A stretch of 52,202 nucleotides of DNA, from positions 1 through 52,202 of the forward strand of contig JABMPR010000121.1 in assembly GCA_013202895.1 (NCBI GenBank). The letters are read 5' to 3'. Positions within the stretch are counted from its first letter, which is position 1; each line of letters begins with the position of its first letter. The DNA is from a bacterium (lineage in GTDB: Bacteria > Fidelibacterota > UBA8477 > JABMPR01). Below, in pieces: positions 25,998 to 34,716 of this stretch. The notes beneath the pieces were generated by a model. That model saw nothing but the letters and a program-made list of their open reading frames with translations. It had not been told where the DNA came from and made no database searches. The translations under genes and the position numbers were made by a program.

Positions 25998-26555
25998 TTA
26001 AACGGTCATTATATCTTCTTCTTTGGCCTTAACTGCATCATCGATTTCCTTGATATACTTATCCGTCATTTCTTGCACATTACTGATTGCCCGTTTTTGA
26101 TTATCCTCTGAAATCTCATGCTCTTTTTCGGCCTTTTTGATCTGATCATTTGCGTCACGACGCACATTTCGAACTCCAATACGAGCATCTTCAGCAAGAT
26201 TGTGCAAGTGACGAATCAATTCTTTTCTACGTTCATCTGTCAACGGAGGTATTGGTATTCTAATCGTGACACCATCATTTGTTGGATTTAGACCAAGATC
26301 TGCAGACATAATAGCCTTTTCAATCTCTCCAGCAAGACTTCTTTCCCAGGGTTGAATTACAATCAGACGGGGTTCAGGTACACTCAGGTTTGCCATCTGA
26401 TTCAAGGGAGTTGGATTGCCATAATAGGGTACCCTAATATTCTCAACCAATGTCACAGAGGCTCTACTACTTCGCAAACCGGTCATCTCATGCTTAACAT
26501 GTTCAATGGACATTTTCATGTGATGATCTACATCTTTAAACAGTTCGTTAATCAT
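25998..26555 (-). CDS. frr: Ribosome recycling factor
   Basis: The start at ATG 26555 follows GGAGGGA and gives the canonical 185-residue length; a TTG four codons earlier is less likely. The protein begins MINELFKDVDHHMKM and carries the family signatures GLRSSRASVTLVENI, YYGNPTPLNQMANLSVPEP, and IPIPPLTDERRKEL. It releases ribosomes from mRNA after termination, with EF-G. It overlaps pyrH by 8 bases. Confidence 0.97.
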   Translation of the reverse strand: MINELFKDVDHHMKMSIEHVKHEMTGLRSSRASVTLVENIRVPYYGNPTPLNQMANLSVPEPRLIVIQPWERSLAGEIEKAIMSADLGLNPTNDGVTIRIPIPPLTDERRKELIRHLHNLAEDARIGVRNVRRDANDQIKKAEKEHEISEDNQKRAISNVQEMTDKYIKEIDDAVKAKEEDIMTV

Positions 26556-27276
26556 TATTCCCTCCAACTACAGATCCAATGGCCTCGCCTTGCATCACTC
26601 TTAATAGATTTCCTGGAATTTCCATATTAAACACATGAACCGCAAGCTGATTCTCACGACAGAGTGCAAAAGCTGTCTGATCCATGACTCTTAAATTTTT
26701 GTTAATCACATCATCATAACTAATGTGAGACAGAAAGACGGCTGAGGAATCTTTTTCTGGATCTGCAGTATATATGCCATCTACCCTAGTTCCTTTGAGA
26801 AGAATGTCGGCTTCAATTTCGACCCCTCTAAGCGCAGCAGCAGTATCTGTTGTAAAAAATGGATTCCCGGTTCCAGCCGCAAAGATCACGACCTTACCTG
26901 CCTCCAGGTCTGATAGAGCTTTACGTTGAGTAAATGGTTCCGCGATCTGGTTCATTTCAATAGCAGTAAGTACGCTGGATGCCATTCCACTGCGTTTGAT
27001 AGCATCTCCTAATGCAACTGCATTAATCGTCGTCGCGAGCATCCCCATGTGGTCAGCAGCAACCCGACTCATACTTTTGGCTTTTTCAGATAGCCCTCGA
27101 AAGATGTTTCCTCCGCCCATAACTATGGCGATCTGGACACCAAGATCAACAACAGATTGTAAATCGGAGGTCATTTGATCAAGCACACGGGTATCAATAG
27201 AAAGAGCCGAACCACCTGCAAGCGCTTCGCCACTAAGTTTAAGAAGGATACGCTTGTAGATAGGTCCGGCTGTCAT
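26548..27276 (-). CDS. pyrH: UMP kinase
   Basis: A 242-residue amino-acid-kinase-fold enzyme phosphorylating UMP to UDP. It shows RILLKLSGEALAG (9-21), VMGGGNIFRG, DHMGMLATTINAVALGDA, FAAGTGNPFFTTDTAAALRG and KGTRVDGIYTADP. It is allosteric and hexameric in other bacteria. It is in the classic order rpsB-tsf-pyrH-frr. Confidence 0.97.
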   Translation of the reverse strand: MTAGPIYKRILLKLSGEALAGGSALSIDTRVLDQMTSDLQSVVDLGVQIAIVMGGGNIFRGLSEKAKSMSRVAADHMGMLATTINAVALGDAIKRSGMASSVLTAIEMNQIAEPFTQRKALSDLEAGKVVIFAAGTGNPFFTTDTAAALRGVEIEADILLKGTRVDGIYTADPEKDSSAVFLSHISYDDVINKNLRVMDQTAFALCRENQLAVHVFNMEIPGNLLRVMQGEAIGSVVGGNND

Positions 27277-27300
27277 AAATACCGCCTGATAATTAGTTAA

Positions 27301-27912
27301 TTAGTTGGTGTTGGAGTTGGTCTCCCCGATGGCAAACCGCTGAAAGCGCACAACAAACATATTCTCACCCAGACCAGAAATAGCCCCATTTACTAGATCC
27401 GTAATGTTTCTCTCAGGATCCTTTACGAAAGGTTGTTCCATGAGGACGACTTCTTTGTAATACTTTTCTAAACGCCCACTGACAATTTTTTCAACGATAT
27501 GCTCAGGTTTGCCTTCATTCAGAGCCTGCACTTTAAAAATGTCAGCCTCTTTATCAAGCGCGTCGGTGGAAACCTGATCACGCTTAACTACATCAGGATC
27601 TGCTGCAGCGATGTGCATTGCAATGTTATGCCCCAGTTCCAGGAACTGGTCAGTTTTAGCGACAAAATCGGTTTCACACGCTATTTCGACCAGTGCACCC
27701 AGCTTACCACCAGCGTGGATATAGCTGAAAACCAGACCCTCTTTTGTAGCACGACCAACTTTTTTGGCAGCTTTGGCTGCGCCTTTTTTGCGAAGGACGT
27801 CAATCGCTTTTTCAATATTTCCGTCAGCTTCCTGAAGTGCGCTTTTGCACTCCATCATGCCGACACCTGTCTTATCACGCAGCTCTTTGACCGCAGCAGC
27901 TGTAATAGCCAT
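27301..27912 (-). CDS. tsf: Elongation factor Ts, short form
   Basis: A 203-residue EF-Ts, the exchange factor for EF-Tu. The UBA-like N-terminus is typical (AAAVKELRDKTGVGMMECKSAL) and is followed by the TDFVA motif (CETDFVAKTDQF) that contacts EF-Tu. At 203 residues it is short compared with the roughly 280 residues of E. coli EF-Ts and matches the single-subdomain form known from Thermus and cyanobacteria. It lies 37 bases after rpsB and 24 before pyrH. Confidence 0.96.
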   Translation of the reverse strand: MAITAAAVKELRDKTGVGMMECKSALQEADGNIEKAIDVLRKKGAAKAAKKVGRATKEGLVFSYIHAGGKLGALVEIACETDFVAKTDQFLELGHNIAMHIAAADPDVVKRDQVSTDALDKEADIFKVQALNEGKPEHIVEKIVSGRLEKYYKEVVLMEQPFVKDPERNITDLVNGAISGLGENMFVVRFQRFAIGETNSNTN

Positions 27913-27949
27913 TCTAAAATTTCTCCTGGGTTATAAAATTATTTATTAT

Positions 27950-28666
27950 TTAGGCAGGCACTTCTTCAGCGTCAATTGCCTGTGAAACGCCCTTGGCTTC
28001 CAGGATAGCATCGGCAAGAATTCCTACCAGCAGACGGATAGTCTGGATAGAGTCATCATTTGCCGGAATTGGAATATCCACTCTACGAGGGTCTGCATTT
28101 GTATCAACGATAGCTATAATGGGGATTTCCAGTCGCAGGGCTTCGGCAATGGCAATAGTCTCTTTGTGAGCATCCACAATGATCACCACATCGGGTAAAC
28201 GGCGCATGTCCTTTATTCCACGGTGCTGGGTTTGAAGACGTGATCTTTCACGGGAACGCATGAGTAATTCTTTTTTGGTCAAGGTCTCAGCGATGCCGCT
28301 GGTCTCATCTTTTTCAAGCATATGTAGCTTTTTGATAGATTTCTTGATCGTCATGAAATTAGTTAAGGTTCCACCCAACCAACGTTCGGTAACATGGAAC
28401 ATACCGCAACGGTCTGCTTCTTCTTCCACAACCAGCTTGGCTGATTTTTTTGTAGCAACGAAAAGAACCGATCCGCCTTTATTAACGGTAGAGGTTACAA
28501 GATCAACTGCTTTTGTGAGCTGCTCAATGGTTTTATAAAGATCGATAATATGGACTCCATTCTTCCTGGTGAAGATGTATTCTTCCATATTTGGGTCCCA
28601 ATTCCGGGTCATATGGCCAAAATGGGCCCCAGCAGCCAGTAAATCTTCTAATGAAATATCACGCAT
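27950..28666 (-). CDS. rpsB: 30S ribosomal protein S2
   Basis: A 238-residue protein with the S2 signatures LLAAGAHFGHMTRNWDPNM, IFTRKNGVHIIDLYKT, ERWLGGTLTNFMTIKKSI and PIIAIVDTNADPRRVDIPIP (each seen near the usual position). It starts 21 bases after rpsI, so all six translation genes may be one transcript. Confidence 0.98.
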   Translation of the reverse strand: MRDISLEDLLAAGAHFGHMTRNWDPNMEEYIFTRKNGVHIIDLYKTIEQLTKAVDLVTSTVNKGGSVLFVATKKSAKLVVEEEADRCGMFHVTERWLGGTLTNFMTIKKSIKKLHMLEKDETSGIAETLTKKELLMRSRERSRLQTQHRGIKDMRRLPDVVIIVDAHKETIAIAEALRLEIPIIAIVDTNADPRRVDIPIPANDDSIQTIRLLVGILADAILEAKGVSQAIDAEEVPA

Positions 28667-28687
28667 TAAAACTCCTGAAAATAAATA

Positions 28688-29083
28688 TTAACGTTTCGAG
28701 AACTGGTAAGCTTTACGTGCTCCTGCCAGACCGTATTTTTTACGCTCTTTCTTACGAGCATCACGGGTAATTAGGCCAGCCTTCTTGAGGACCGGACGTA
28801 ATTCATTATCATCGTCCTGCAAGGCTTTAGATATACCATGGCGTATCGCATATGCCTGACCAGAGAGGCCACCACCGTTTACCTTGACTGAAATATCATA
28901 ACGGCCATCATTTTCGGTGAGATTAAGGGGCTCATGAACAATCATTCTCAGAGTTTTACGTCCAAAATAATCATTTAAATCACGGCTATTTACCTGGATA
29001 ACACCTTTACCGGGTTGCATATATACACGAGCAATCGAGCTTTTGCGTTTTCCGGTAGCATATAATTTAGTAGAAGTACTCAT
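28688..29083 (-). CDS. rpsI: 30S ribosomal protein S9
   Basis: A 131-residue protein with [19 protein letters not shown] near the start, [21 protein letters not shown] in the middle, and the basic C-terminus [11 protein letters not shown] that reaches the P-site tRNA. It follows rplM by 3 bases. Confidence 0.98.
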   Translation of the reverse strand: MSTSTKLYATGKRKSSIARVYMQPGKGVIQVNSRDLNDYFGRKTLRMIVHEPLNLTENDGRYDISVKVNGGGLSGQAYAIRHGISKALQDDDNELRPVLKKAGLITRDARKKERKKYGLAGARKAYQFSKR

Positions 29084-29086
29084 TGA

Positions 29087-29518
29087 TTAACCAATCTTGA
29101 GAGGTTTGGGTTGTTGTGCATCATGAGGATGTGCATCACCTGCATAAATTTTCATTTTCTTTAGTTGAACTCGCCCTAAACGATTGTGAGGCAACATACC
29201 TTTTACGGCGTGTTCTAAGATTCGTTCAGGATGTTTTTCACGCATTTGTTTCAGCGTCGTGAAACGAGCACCACCTGGAAATCCACTATGACGAAAATAT
29301 GTTTTCTGCTCTTCTTTATTTCCTGTCACACGAATTTTTTCAGCATTTGTGACAATGACAAAATCACCGCTATCAAGATGGGGTACAAACGTCGGTTTAT
29401 GCTTTCCCCTAAGGATTTGAGCGATTGTTGTTGAGAGCCTGCCCAGAGTTTTATCTGTGGCATCAACAAGCCACCATTCGCGCTCAATCTCACTTGCTTT
29501 CACATTATACGTTTTCAA
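29087..29518 (-). CDS. rplM: 50S ribosomal protein L13
   Basis: A 143-residue L13 with [46 protein letters not shown] and [11 protein letters not shown] (each an L13 signature). It is the first gene of the translation operon and lies about 56 bases downstream of a clear promoter. Confidence 0.98.
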   Translation of the reverse strand: MKTYNVKASEIEREWWLVDATDKTLGRLSTTIAQILRGKHKPTFVPHLDSGDFVIVTNAEKIRVTGNKEEQKTYFRHSGFPGGARFTTLKQMREKHPERILEHAVKGMLPHNRLGRVQLKKMKIYAGDAHPHDAQQPKPLKIG

Positions 29519-29574
29519 TTCTTTTCCTTCTCATTACTTACTCATTGGCCACTTACGGCCTAAAAAAGCGACGT

Positions 29575-29603
29575 AATCTAACCGACACCCTGACGCATGT
29601 CAA
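29575..29603 (-). promoter_or_regulatory. Sigma70-type promoter of the rplM operon
   Basis: On the - strand, a perfect TTGACA (29598-29603) and TAGATT (29575-29580) lie 17 bases apart. The leader to rplM is then short, about 50 bases, and contains a small GGCC/GGCC stem that could be part of ribosomal autoregulation, but this is not shown. Confidence 0.7.
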
Positions 29604-29635
29604 ACATAATCTCCTAAGCGAAAAACCAAGCATTT

Positions 29636-31162
29636 TCAGGCACTTGTCGATGTTTTGAGACTGATCTCGAAAGTAGTTCCCTGACCCGGCACGGACTCTA
29701 CCGTTATGTCCCCCTGATGGTACTCACGAAATATACGTTCAACCAGGCTCAAACCTAAACCCCAGCCACGTTTCTTGGTACTCCACCCCGGCCGAAATAT
29801 ATTCTTGTGATCCATGAGAGCGATACCTTCGCCATTGTCACTAACTTTTATTCGGGTTCGGGATCCACTTTGGTAAACACTAACGCTGATCGTACCCTGC
29901 TCTTTTTTTATGGCATCAACCGCATTTTTTAGCAGATTTTCAATTGCCCAGCCAAATAATTCTGCGTGAGCCATTACAATGTAATCATCGGGACAATCGA
30001 ACTCAACATTGATGGATTTCCCCCATTGTGGAATTCTGCGCTGCACATACGTGAGCACAGGTTGTATGAGAGTCGCTACAGAAAGGGCTTCCAATTTCAC
30101 TCCTGCTCCGATTTTGGAGAAGCGCTGGGCAACCTGATTCAACCTTTGAAGGTCGTTATCCATTTCGTCGATGATCTTCCTAGTCTCCGTTGTCTGGATT
30201 TCCTCGCGCAATAACTCTATCCACCCCATAAGTGATGATAAGGGAGTCCCTAATTGATGGGCAGTTTCCTTCGAAAGGCCAACCCATATCCCTCTTCTTT
30301 CAGCCTTACGAATAAATTGGAATCCGGCAAATCCAAGGAGGATGAATCCGCTGATAATCCCAAATTCAATAAAAGGGAACCATCTTAATGCCTGGATTAA
30401 TTCTGAATCTTCATAATGGATGAGCATCACGGTTTTACCGGCAAACTCAACTGGAACGGGTTCATTTTTTGAGTCCATCCGCAACATTGAGTTATGTAGA
30501 AATATTGCCTCATGCTCAGCGCTCGTTTCATCCGGGATTTGAAGGGTATGATCTTCAATTCGAAGACCCGATCCTTCATCAAGGGTAGTGAGTATCATGG
30601 GGAAATTAACCGCCCGGATTACATTTTTTACGATCTCTTGAAATTTTCTGCTTTCAGGCTCTCCAAAATGGATAAGCATGATTTCACGTTGCAGATATTT
30701 TATAGGGATGGCATCATTCTGTATATCCATTTCCGTGACTGTCTTTAGCAGAAATGAATTCAGCTCTGGTTCAGGAATTGAATCTGGAATATGAATATTC
30801 CGATATGCGTAAATAAGCTTCTCACCACCCTCGATAACTGTGATAATAATGGGAAAACTGATATTTTTTATTATCTGATTGAAGGCAAAATCCATATTTG
30901 GCGAGTCCAGTGAGAGCGCACTGGCATATAGATTTGCATTATAGCTTAAAAACTTTCTTTGCTCCTCCTGATAAGCCTTACTTTGCAGATCTGCTGCCAG
31001 CGCGTTTGCCAACAAATGAGAGTTATAGTTTAAAAAACGTAGATTATCATCTCGCAATTCCTTGACCAACCAATTGGTATAGAGTAGGGAGATACTGATA
31101 ATAATCACGGCCAGGACAAATAATCCGAGCTTAATGTTCGTTGTAGATCTAAAATCTCGCAT
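29636..31162 (-). CDS. Sensor histidine kinase with internally duplicated sensor region
   Basis: A 508-residue membrane kinase. Transmembrane helices lie at about 11-31 and 262-283, with the H-box in AHQLGTPLSSLMGWIELL (His302), the N-box in ENLLKNAVDAIKKE, G1 DNGEGI and G2 GWGLGLSLVERI. The region between the helices is built of two tandem copies: residues 94-169 (FNQIIKN ... FPIIIT ... IPD ... IP ... IMLIHF) and 174-252 (FQEIVKN ... FPMILT ... IPD ... VPVEF ... VMLIHY). In front of these are two shorter copies, RFLNYNSHLLANALAAD (42-58) and KFLSYNANLYASALSLD (70-86). No response regulator is adjacent. The ATG overlaps the upstream YfhO-like gene stop by one base. The ligand is unknown. Confidence 0.93.
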   Translation of the reverse strand: MRDFRSTTNIKLGLFVLAVIIISISLLYTNWLVKELRDDNLRFLNYNSHLLANALAADLQSKAYQEEQRKFLSYNANLYASALSLDSPNMDFAFNQIIKNISFPIIITVIEGGEKLIYAYRNIHIPDSIPEPELNSFLLKTVTEMDIQNDAIPIKYLQREIMLIHFGEPESRKFQEIVKNVIRAVNFPMILTTLDEGSGLRIEDHTLQIPDETSAEHEAIFLHNSMLRMDSKNEPVPVEFAGKTVMLIHYEDSELIQALRWFPFIEFGIISGFILLGFAGFQFIRKAERRGIWVGLSKETAHQLGTPLSSLMGWIELLREEIQTTETRKIIDEMDNDLQRLNQVAQRFSKIGAGVKLEALSVATLIQPVLTYVQRRIPQWGKSINVEFDCPDDYIVMAHAELFGWAIENLLKNAVDAIKKEQGTISVSVYQSGSRTRIKVSDNGEGIALMDHKNIFRPGWSTKKRGWGLGLSLVERIFREYHQGDITVESVPGQGTTFEISLKTSTSA

Positions 31163-33615
31163 TAGTCTGGGATTGACGACATCCTGTTTCTATAAATAAT
31201 GAAGGCTGAGAGTCCGAGTACGATTAAAACTGAGAGTATTGTAATCCAAAATCCAATTTTCACGGAAGCAGGTTCATATCGAAAATTGATCTCATGTTTC
31301 CCTGCCGGGATAACCATTCCGCGGATCAATTCATTGGTCAGATATATCTCTGACACGGATTCACCATCCAGGTAAGCATTCCAGCCGCCAGGATAAAATA
31401 CTTCACTGACTACCAGGAAGCCCTCATCTTCATTTTCAGTTTGGAGCGTCATGGATTGCAGACTGCGATTTATCAAGGCAACACTCCCAGAACCATAACT
31501 TGCTGAAGAGAGTGTACCCTTCGAGTCTAAAACATGTGCCTGAACTTGAGGGGATGCTTCTGACCGACTCATGTTCGTACTGACTTCTTCTGAGCTAGCA
31601 TATTTGGATACGTCTGTTACAAACCAGGCCCGTGGATAATCATCGCTAAATTCATATATCAATGCCTGTGCACGCTGCCCTCGGCTTATATGGCTTGACT
31701 GATCAACCAGTACAAATAAAGGATCATTCAAGGGGTAGGGCGACACCAGATATTTTACGTTTAAATTCCTGAGAACATCCAGATGTCTCTTTCTGAGAAT
31801 TGGATCGACCTGATCAATAGCTTTGGGTGCAGCACCCGTAGCAGTTTGAGAATAATACTTTGGTAAAAAAGTTTGCTCAAGTTGTGTAGAATTTAAAAAA
31901 TCCTGCAAGATTTTCAACTTTGCCGGGCTATATCCGCCAATGGATTCAAGACCATACATGGCCCAGACATTGGATCCAAAGAATGAGTGTACTGGAAAAA
32001 TTCGACCGGGATTAGCCTCAGTAAGCTCTTTTAATTTACGAATGGCGGGTGTTTCCTGTTCGGCGGCCTTCACCCTGGCATCACTTACCGCTTTATTTGC
32101 AAAGCGTAGATCAACATGGCCAAGATCCAGGAGCACAATTCCTGTCATACCTAAGGCTAAAATGAAGCCTTTAATTTTGTTGGAAAAATAAACCCATATC
32201 AGTGCCAGACTTGCAGTTACAATAAACAGACTCTTGATCAGGCTGCTGTAGAACATATCAAGACGGGCATTACTCAGGGATGGGTGAGCTTTTTCTGATG
32301 CTGCCAGCGCACTGGCATAGAAAATTGTGAAAGTGCCCTTGAACAGCAGAACAATAATAAATAAACCGCCCATCACAGCCGTGGCTATCAGTACCTTTTT
32401 CTCCAGGCTTTTCTTTTTTGATTCACTGAGATTAAGAAGTGTGTATAAACCAATCCCGGCCAACAGAGCGACCATCAATTCAAGCAGGATTAGGATCATG
32501 GATGGTACCCTAAACTTATTAAAGAAGGGCAGGATCTTAAATAAAATATCGTATAAATACGGCCAATAGTTGCCAAAACTAACCAGCAAGGCTAAAATTA
32601 TTGTACTTAATAGAAAGATCTTTTCCTTTAATAATTCCTTATTAAAAAAGGCCGAAATTATCAGGATCAGCAATCCTAGGCCAATGTAATCGGAGTGTTC
32701 TGTGAATGGTTTTCCACCCCAGTAGGTCTGTCCACCAAACCCGAACCAATCTGAAAAGAAGAGTGCCAGCACTTCATAGGGTGGAAAAGACCAGCTGGTG
32801 GCGTAGCCGTAATCCAGGCCTCCTCCTGCACTTCCTCCCCGGATAGTGTAAGCTGCGTATGAAAGTGACGGGATATACAATACCGCTGCAAGACCAATTC
32901 CCAAGAGCATCCCGCCAAGCATGTAGGAAGCAGCTATGTGAAAATTCTTCCAATCCCCACTCTTTATTCTGAAGAATATTTCGATCATTACAAACCAACC
33001 GCCAGCCATCCAGCCATAGTAGGCAATTTGTACATGTCCTCGCTGAAATTGTAAACCTGAGACCAGTGCCAGTATCAGCATTCCAGTTAAATCCGGCTTT
33101 TCAAAGATGCGTTTGAGAGCATAGAGCAGCCAAGGCAGGTAGGCCGCGGTCATCATTTGTGAACCATGTCCAGCTGAAATCATTACCACGAAAAAGGGCA
33201 TGAGCATATAGCTGAGTCCACCGAGAAGCGATGCCATAAAATTTAGTTTTAGATAACGAAGCAAGCTGTAAACACCCATGGCAGCCAGCAAATAGTGGAA
33301 TAGCATAGTCCAGAGACCTGGGACACCCAGCTTGTTCAAGAAACCTAGTATAAAATTTGGAAAATAGACCCATTTTGTAAACATCATGCTGCTGAAGGCG
33401 GGCATTCCTGAAAATATGTAGGGTTGCCAGAGCGGATACTCACCGGTTTCGCTCATATATATATTCAGTTGATGGGTCACTCCCCTGGCGGAGGTGGTGT
33501 CTCCACCTCCAAACACGTAGCCTTTAAAAAAGACGGAGGAAAAAAGGGCAATGAGAATCAGCAGGAAGATGCCGCCTGCTTTGATCGCATCTTTTTTGAA
33601 TAATCTAGCAAACAT
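31162..33615 (-). CDS. YfhO-family membrane protein
   Basis: An 817-residue polytopic protein. About eleven or twelve hydrophobic segments fill the first 500 residues, then a soluble domain of about 270 residues follows, and a last helix (IGFWITILSVLIVLGLSAFII). The GDTTSARG and PLWQPYIFSGMPAF segments near the start, the GHGSQM loop, and the end NFRYEPASVKIG with WNAYLDGE are typical of bacterial YfhO proteins. YfhO is linked to glycosylation of lipoteichoic acid or other surface polymers in Gram-positive bacteria, and its role in FCB organisms is not established. It is co-transcribed with the histidine kinase (one-base overlap). Confidence 0.9.
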   Translation of the reverse strand: MFARLFKKDAIKAGGIFLLILIALFSSVFFKGYVFGGGDTTSARGVTHQLNIYMSETGEYPLWQPYIFSGMPAFSSMMFTKWVYFPNFILGFLNKLGVPGLWTMLFHYLLAAMGVYSLLRYLKLNFMASLLGGLSYMLMPFFVVMISAGHGSQMMTAAYLPWLLYALKRIFEKPDLTGMLILALVSGLQFQRGHVQIAYYGWMAGGWFVMIEIFFRIKSGDWKNFHIAASYMLGGMLLGIGLAAVLYIPSLSYAAYTIRGGSAGGGLDYGYATSWSFPPYEVLALFFSDWFGFGGQTYWGGKPFTEHSDYIGLGLLILIISAFFNKELLKEKIFLLSTIILALLVSFGNYWPYLYDILFKILPFFNKFRVPSMILILLELMVALLAGIGLYTLLNLSESKKKSLEKKVLIATAVMGGLFIIVLLFKGTFTIFYASALAASEKAHPSLSNARLDMFYSSLIKSLFIVTASLALIWVYFSNKIKGFILALGMTGIVLLDLGHVDLRFANKAVSDARVKAAEQETPAIRKLKELTEANPGRIFPVHSFFGSNVWAMYGLESIGGYSPAKLKILQDFLNSTQLEQTFLPKYYSQTATGAAPKAIDQVDPILRKRHLDVLRNLNVKYLVSPYPLNDPLFVLVDQSSHISRGQRAQALIYEFSDDYPRAWFVTDVSKYASSEEVSTNMSRSEASPQVQAHVLDSKGTLSSASYGSGSVALINRSLQSMTLQTENEDEGFLVVSEVFYPGGWNAYLDGESVSEIYLTNELIRGMVIPAGKHEINFRYEPASVKIGFWITILSVLIVLGLSAFIIYRNRMSSIPD

Positions 33616-33828
33616 TCTTAGCCTCTGGAATCCTTTGATTTAATAAACAACCTCGTATCAGGGATACGTTCCCAAGTCGCGAGTGAACAGATAATTTTCC
33701 ATCAGGCGCATAGAAGCTAAGCGCTCAAACCTTGAGGAAAAATAAATTATCGTTTGTGTGTCTAACTGAGGACAAACCCACTAGAATTTTCGGGGATTTC
33801 GATTTTCCTGGCAGAGATTGAGCAAATA

Positions 33829-34650
33829 TTATAAACCCAATATGTGGTTAATCAGAATCACCACATCTGAGATATTTACTTGACCATCCTGATTTAAATC
33901 ACCCCAAAGAGGTTCAACAACATAATAATCTGCTTCGATGATCTGTGCTCCATATAGAAGGCTTCCCACATGTCCATTACCACTCTGATCCAGGGCTTGA
34001 GTACTACTGCCCTCAAAATTCCAATATGCAATCAGTCCTTGCTCATCTCCGTTTAAGTCCTGATACATAGTGGTTTGAATATCCTCTATCGTCAATGGTA
34101 TGTCCCAAATACGCACTTCGTCCAACATTCCATTTAAACTGCCATAGCTTGCACCATCGTGGGTTGCCTGACCCAAAGATACATAATCAATGTTATTTGC
34201 ATAAGAGCCACTGTGCTCATAGTAGAGCGAAGCCATCAAAAGTCCATCCAGATAAATGGATGAGATACTGCCATATTGAACAACAGTATAGTGATGCCAA
34301 TCCCCATATGCAGGCGTATAATGCTGTACGACCCCAGTACATTCCGTGTCACCTCTGAGACCAAATCTATGGACCTGCTCGTATGAATGGCTCTCAGCAA
34401 AGTAACCTACAGCACTATGGTTACAGCCAGTGGGATCAGTTCTTTGCTCGAAAATAGGATTTTGCTCCTCAATTCCACCTCCTGGACCACTTAAATACAC
34501 CCAGGCTTGGATCGTAAAATCGGTGTTATTGACAATAGCTCCCGGTAAATTCACATAATCATTAATACCATCCAGTAACAAAACATGATTCTGACCAATT
34601 CCCTGTATGGTAAGTAACACTAGAATCAGATACTTGAATATATTTTTCAC
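33829..34650 (-). CDS. Secreted LamG-domain protein with C-terminal dockerin-like tag
   Basis: A 273-residue protein starting at GTG. A signal peptide is followed by a concanavalin/LamG fold (about 20-235) with VLLLDGINDYVNLPG, FTIQAWVYLSG, WHHYTVVQ and GMLDEVRIWDIPLT, all LamG landmarks. The last 25 residues, LWGDLNQDGQVNISDVVILI and a short tail, match one calcium-binding half of a type I dockerin. Such single half-dockerin C-termini are common in secreted proteins of Marinimicrobia-like and Cloacimonetes-like genomes and may serve as attachment tags; that role is inference. It lies between YfhO and wecB on the same strand but with 60-200-base gaps, so operon membership is unclear. Confidence 0.85.
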   Translation of the reverse strand: MKNIFKYLILVLLTIQGIGQNHVLLLDGINDYVNLPGAIVNNTDFTIQAWVYLSGPGGGIEEQNPIFEQRTDPTGCNHSAVGYFAESHSYEQVHRFGLRGDTECTGVVQHYTPAYGDWHHYTVVQYGSISSIYLDGLLMASLYYEHSGSYANNIDYVSLGQATHDGASYGSLNGMLDEVRIWDIPLTIEDIQTTMYQDLNGDEQGLIAYWNFEGSSTQALDQSGNGHVGSLLYGAQIIEADYYVVEPLWGDLNQDGQVNISDVVILINHILGL

Positions 34651-34716
34651 AACCTATCCCCACAATGTATACATTTTCGCCAAATCCTGAGAATTTATCC
34701 TTCATCGCGATTAAAC

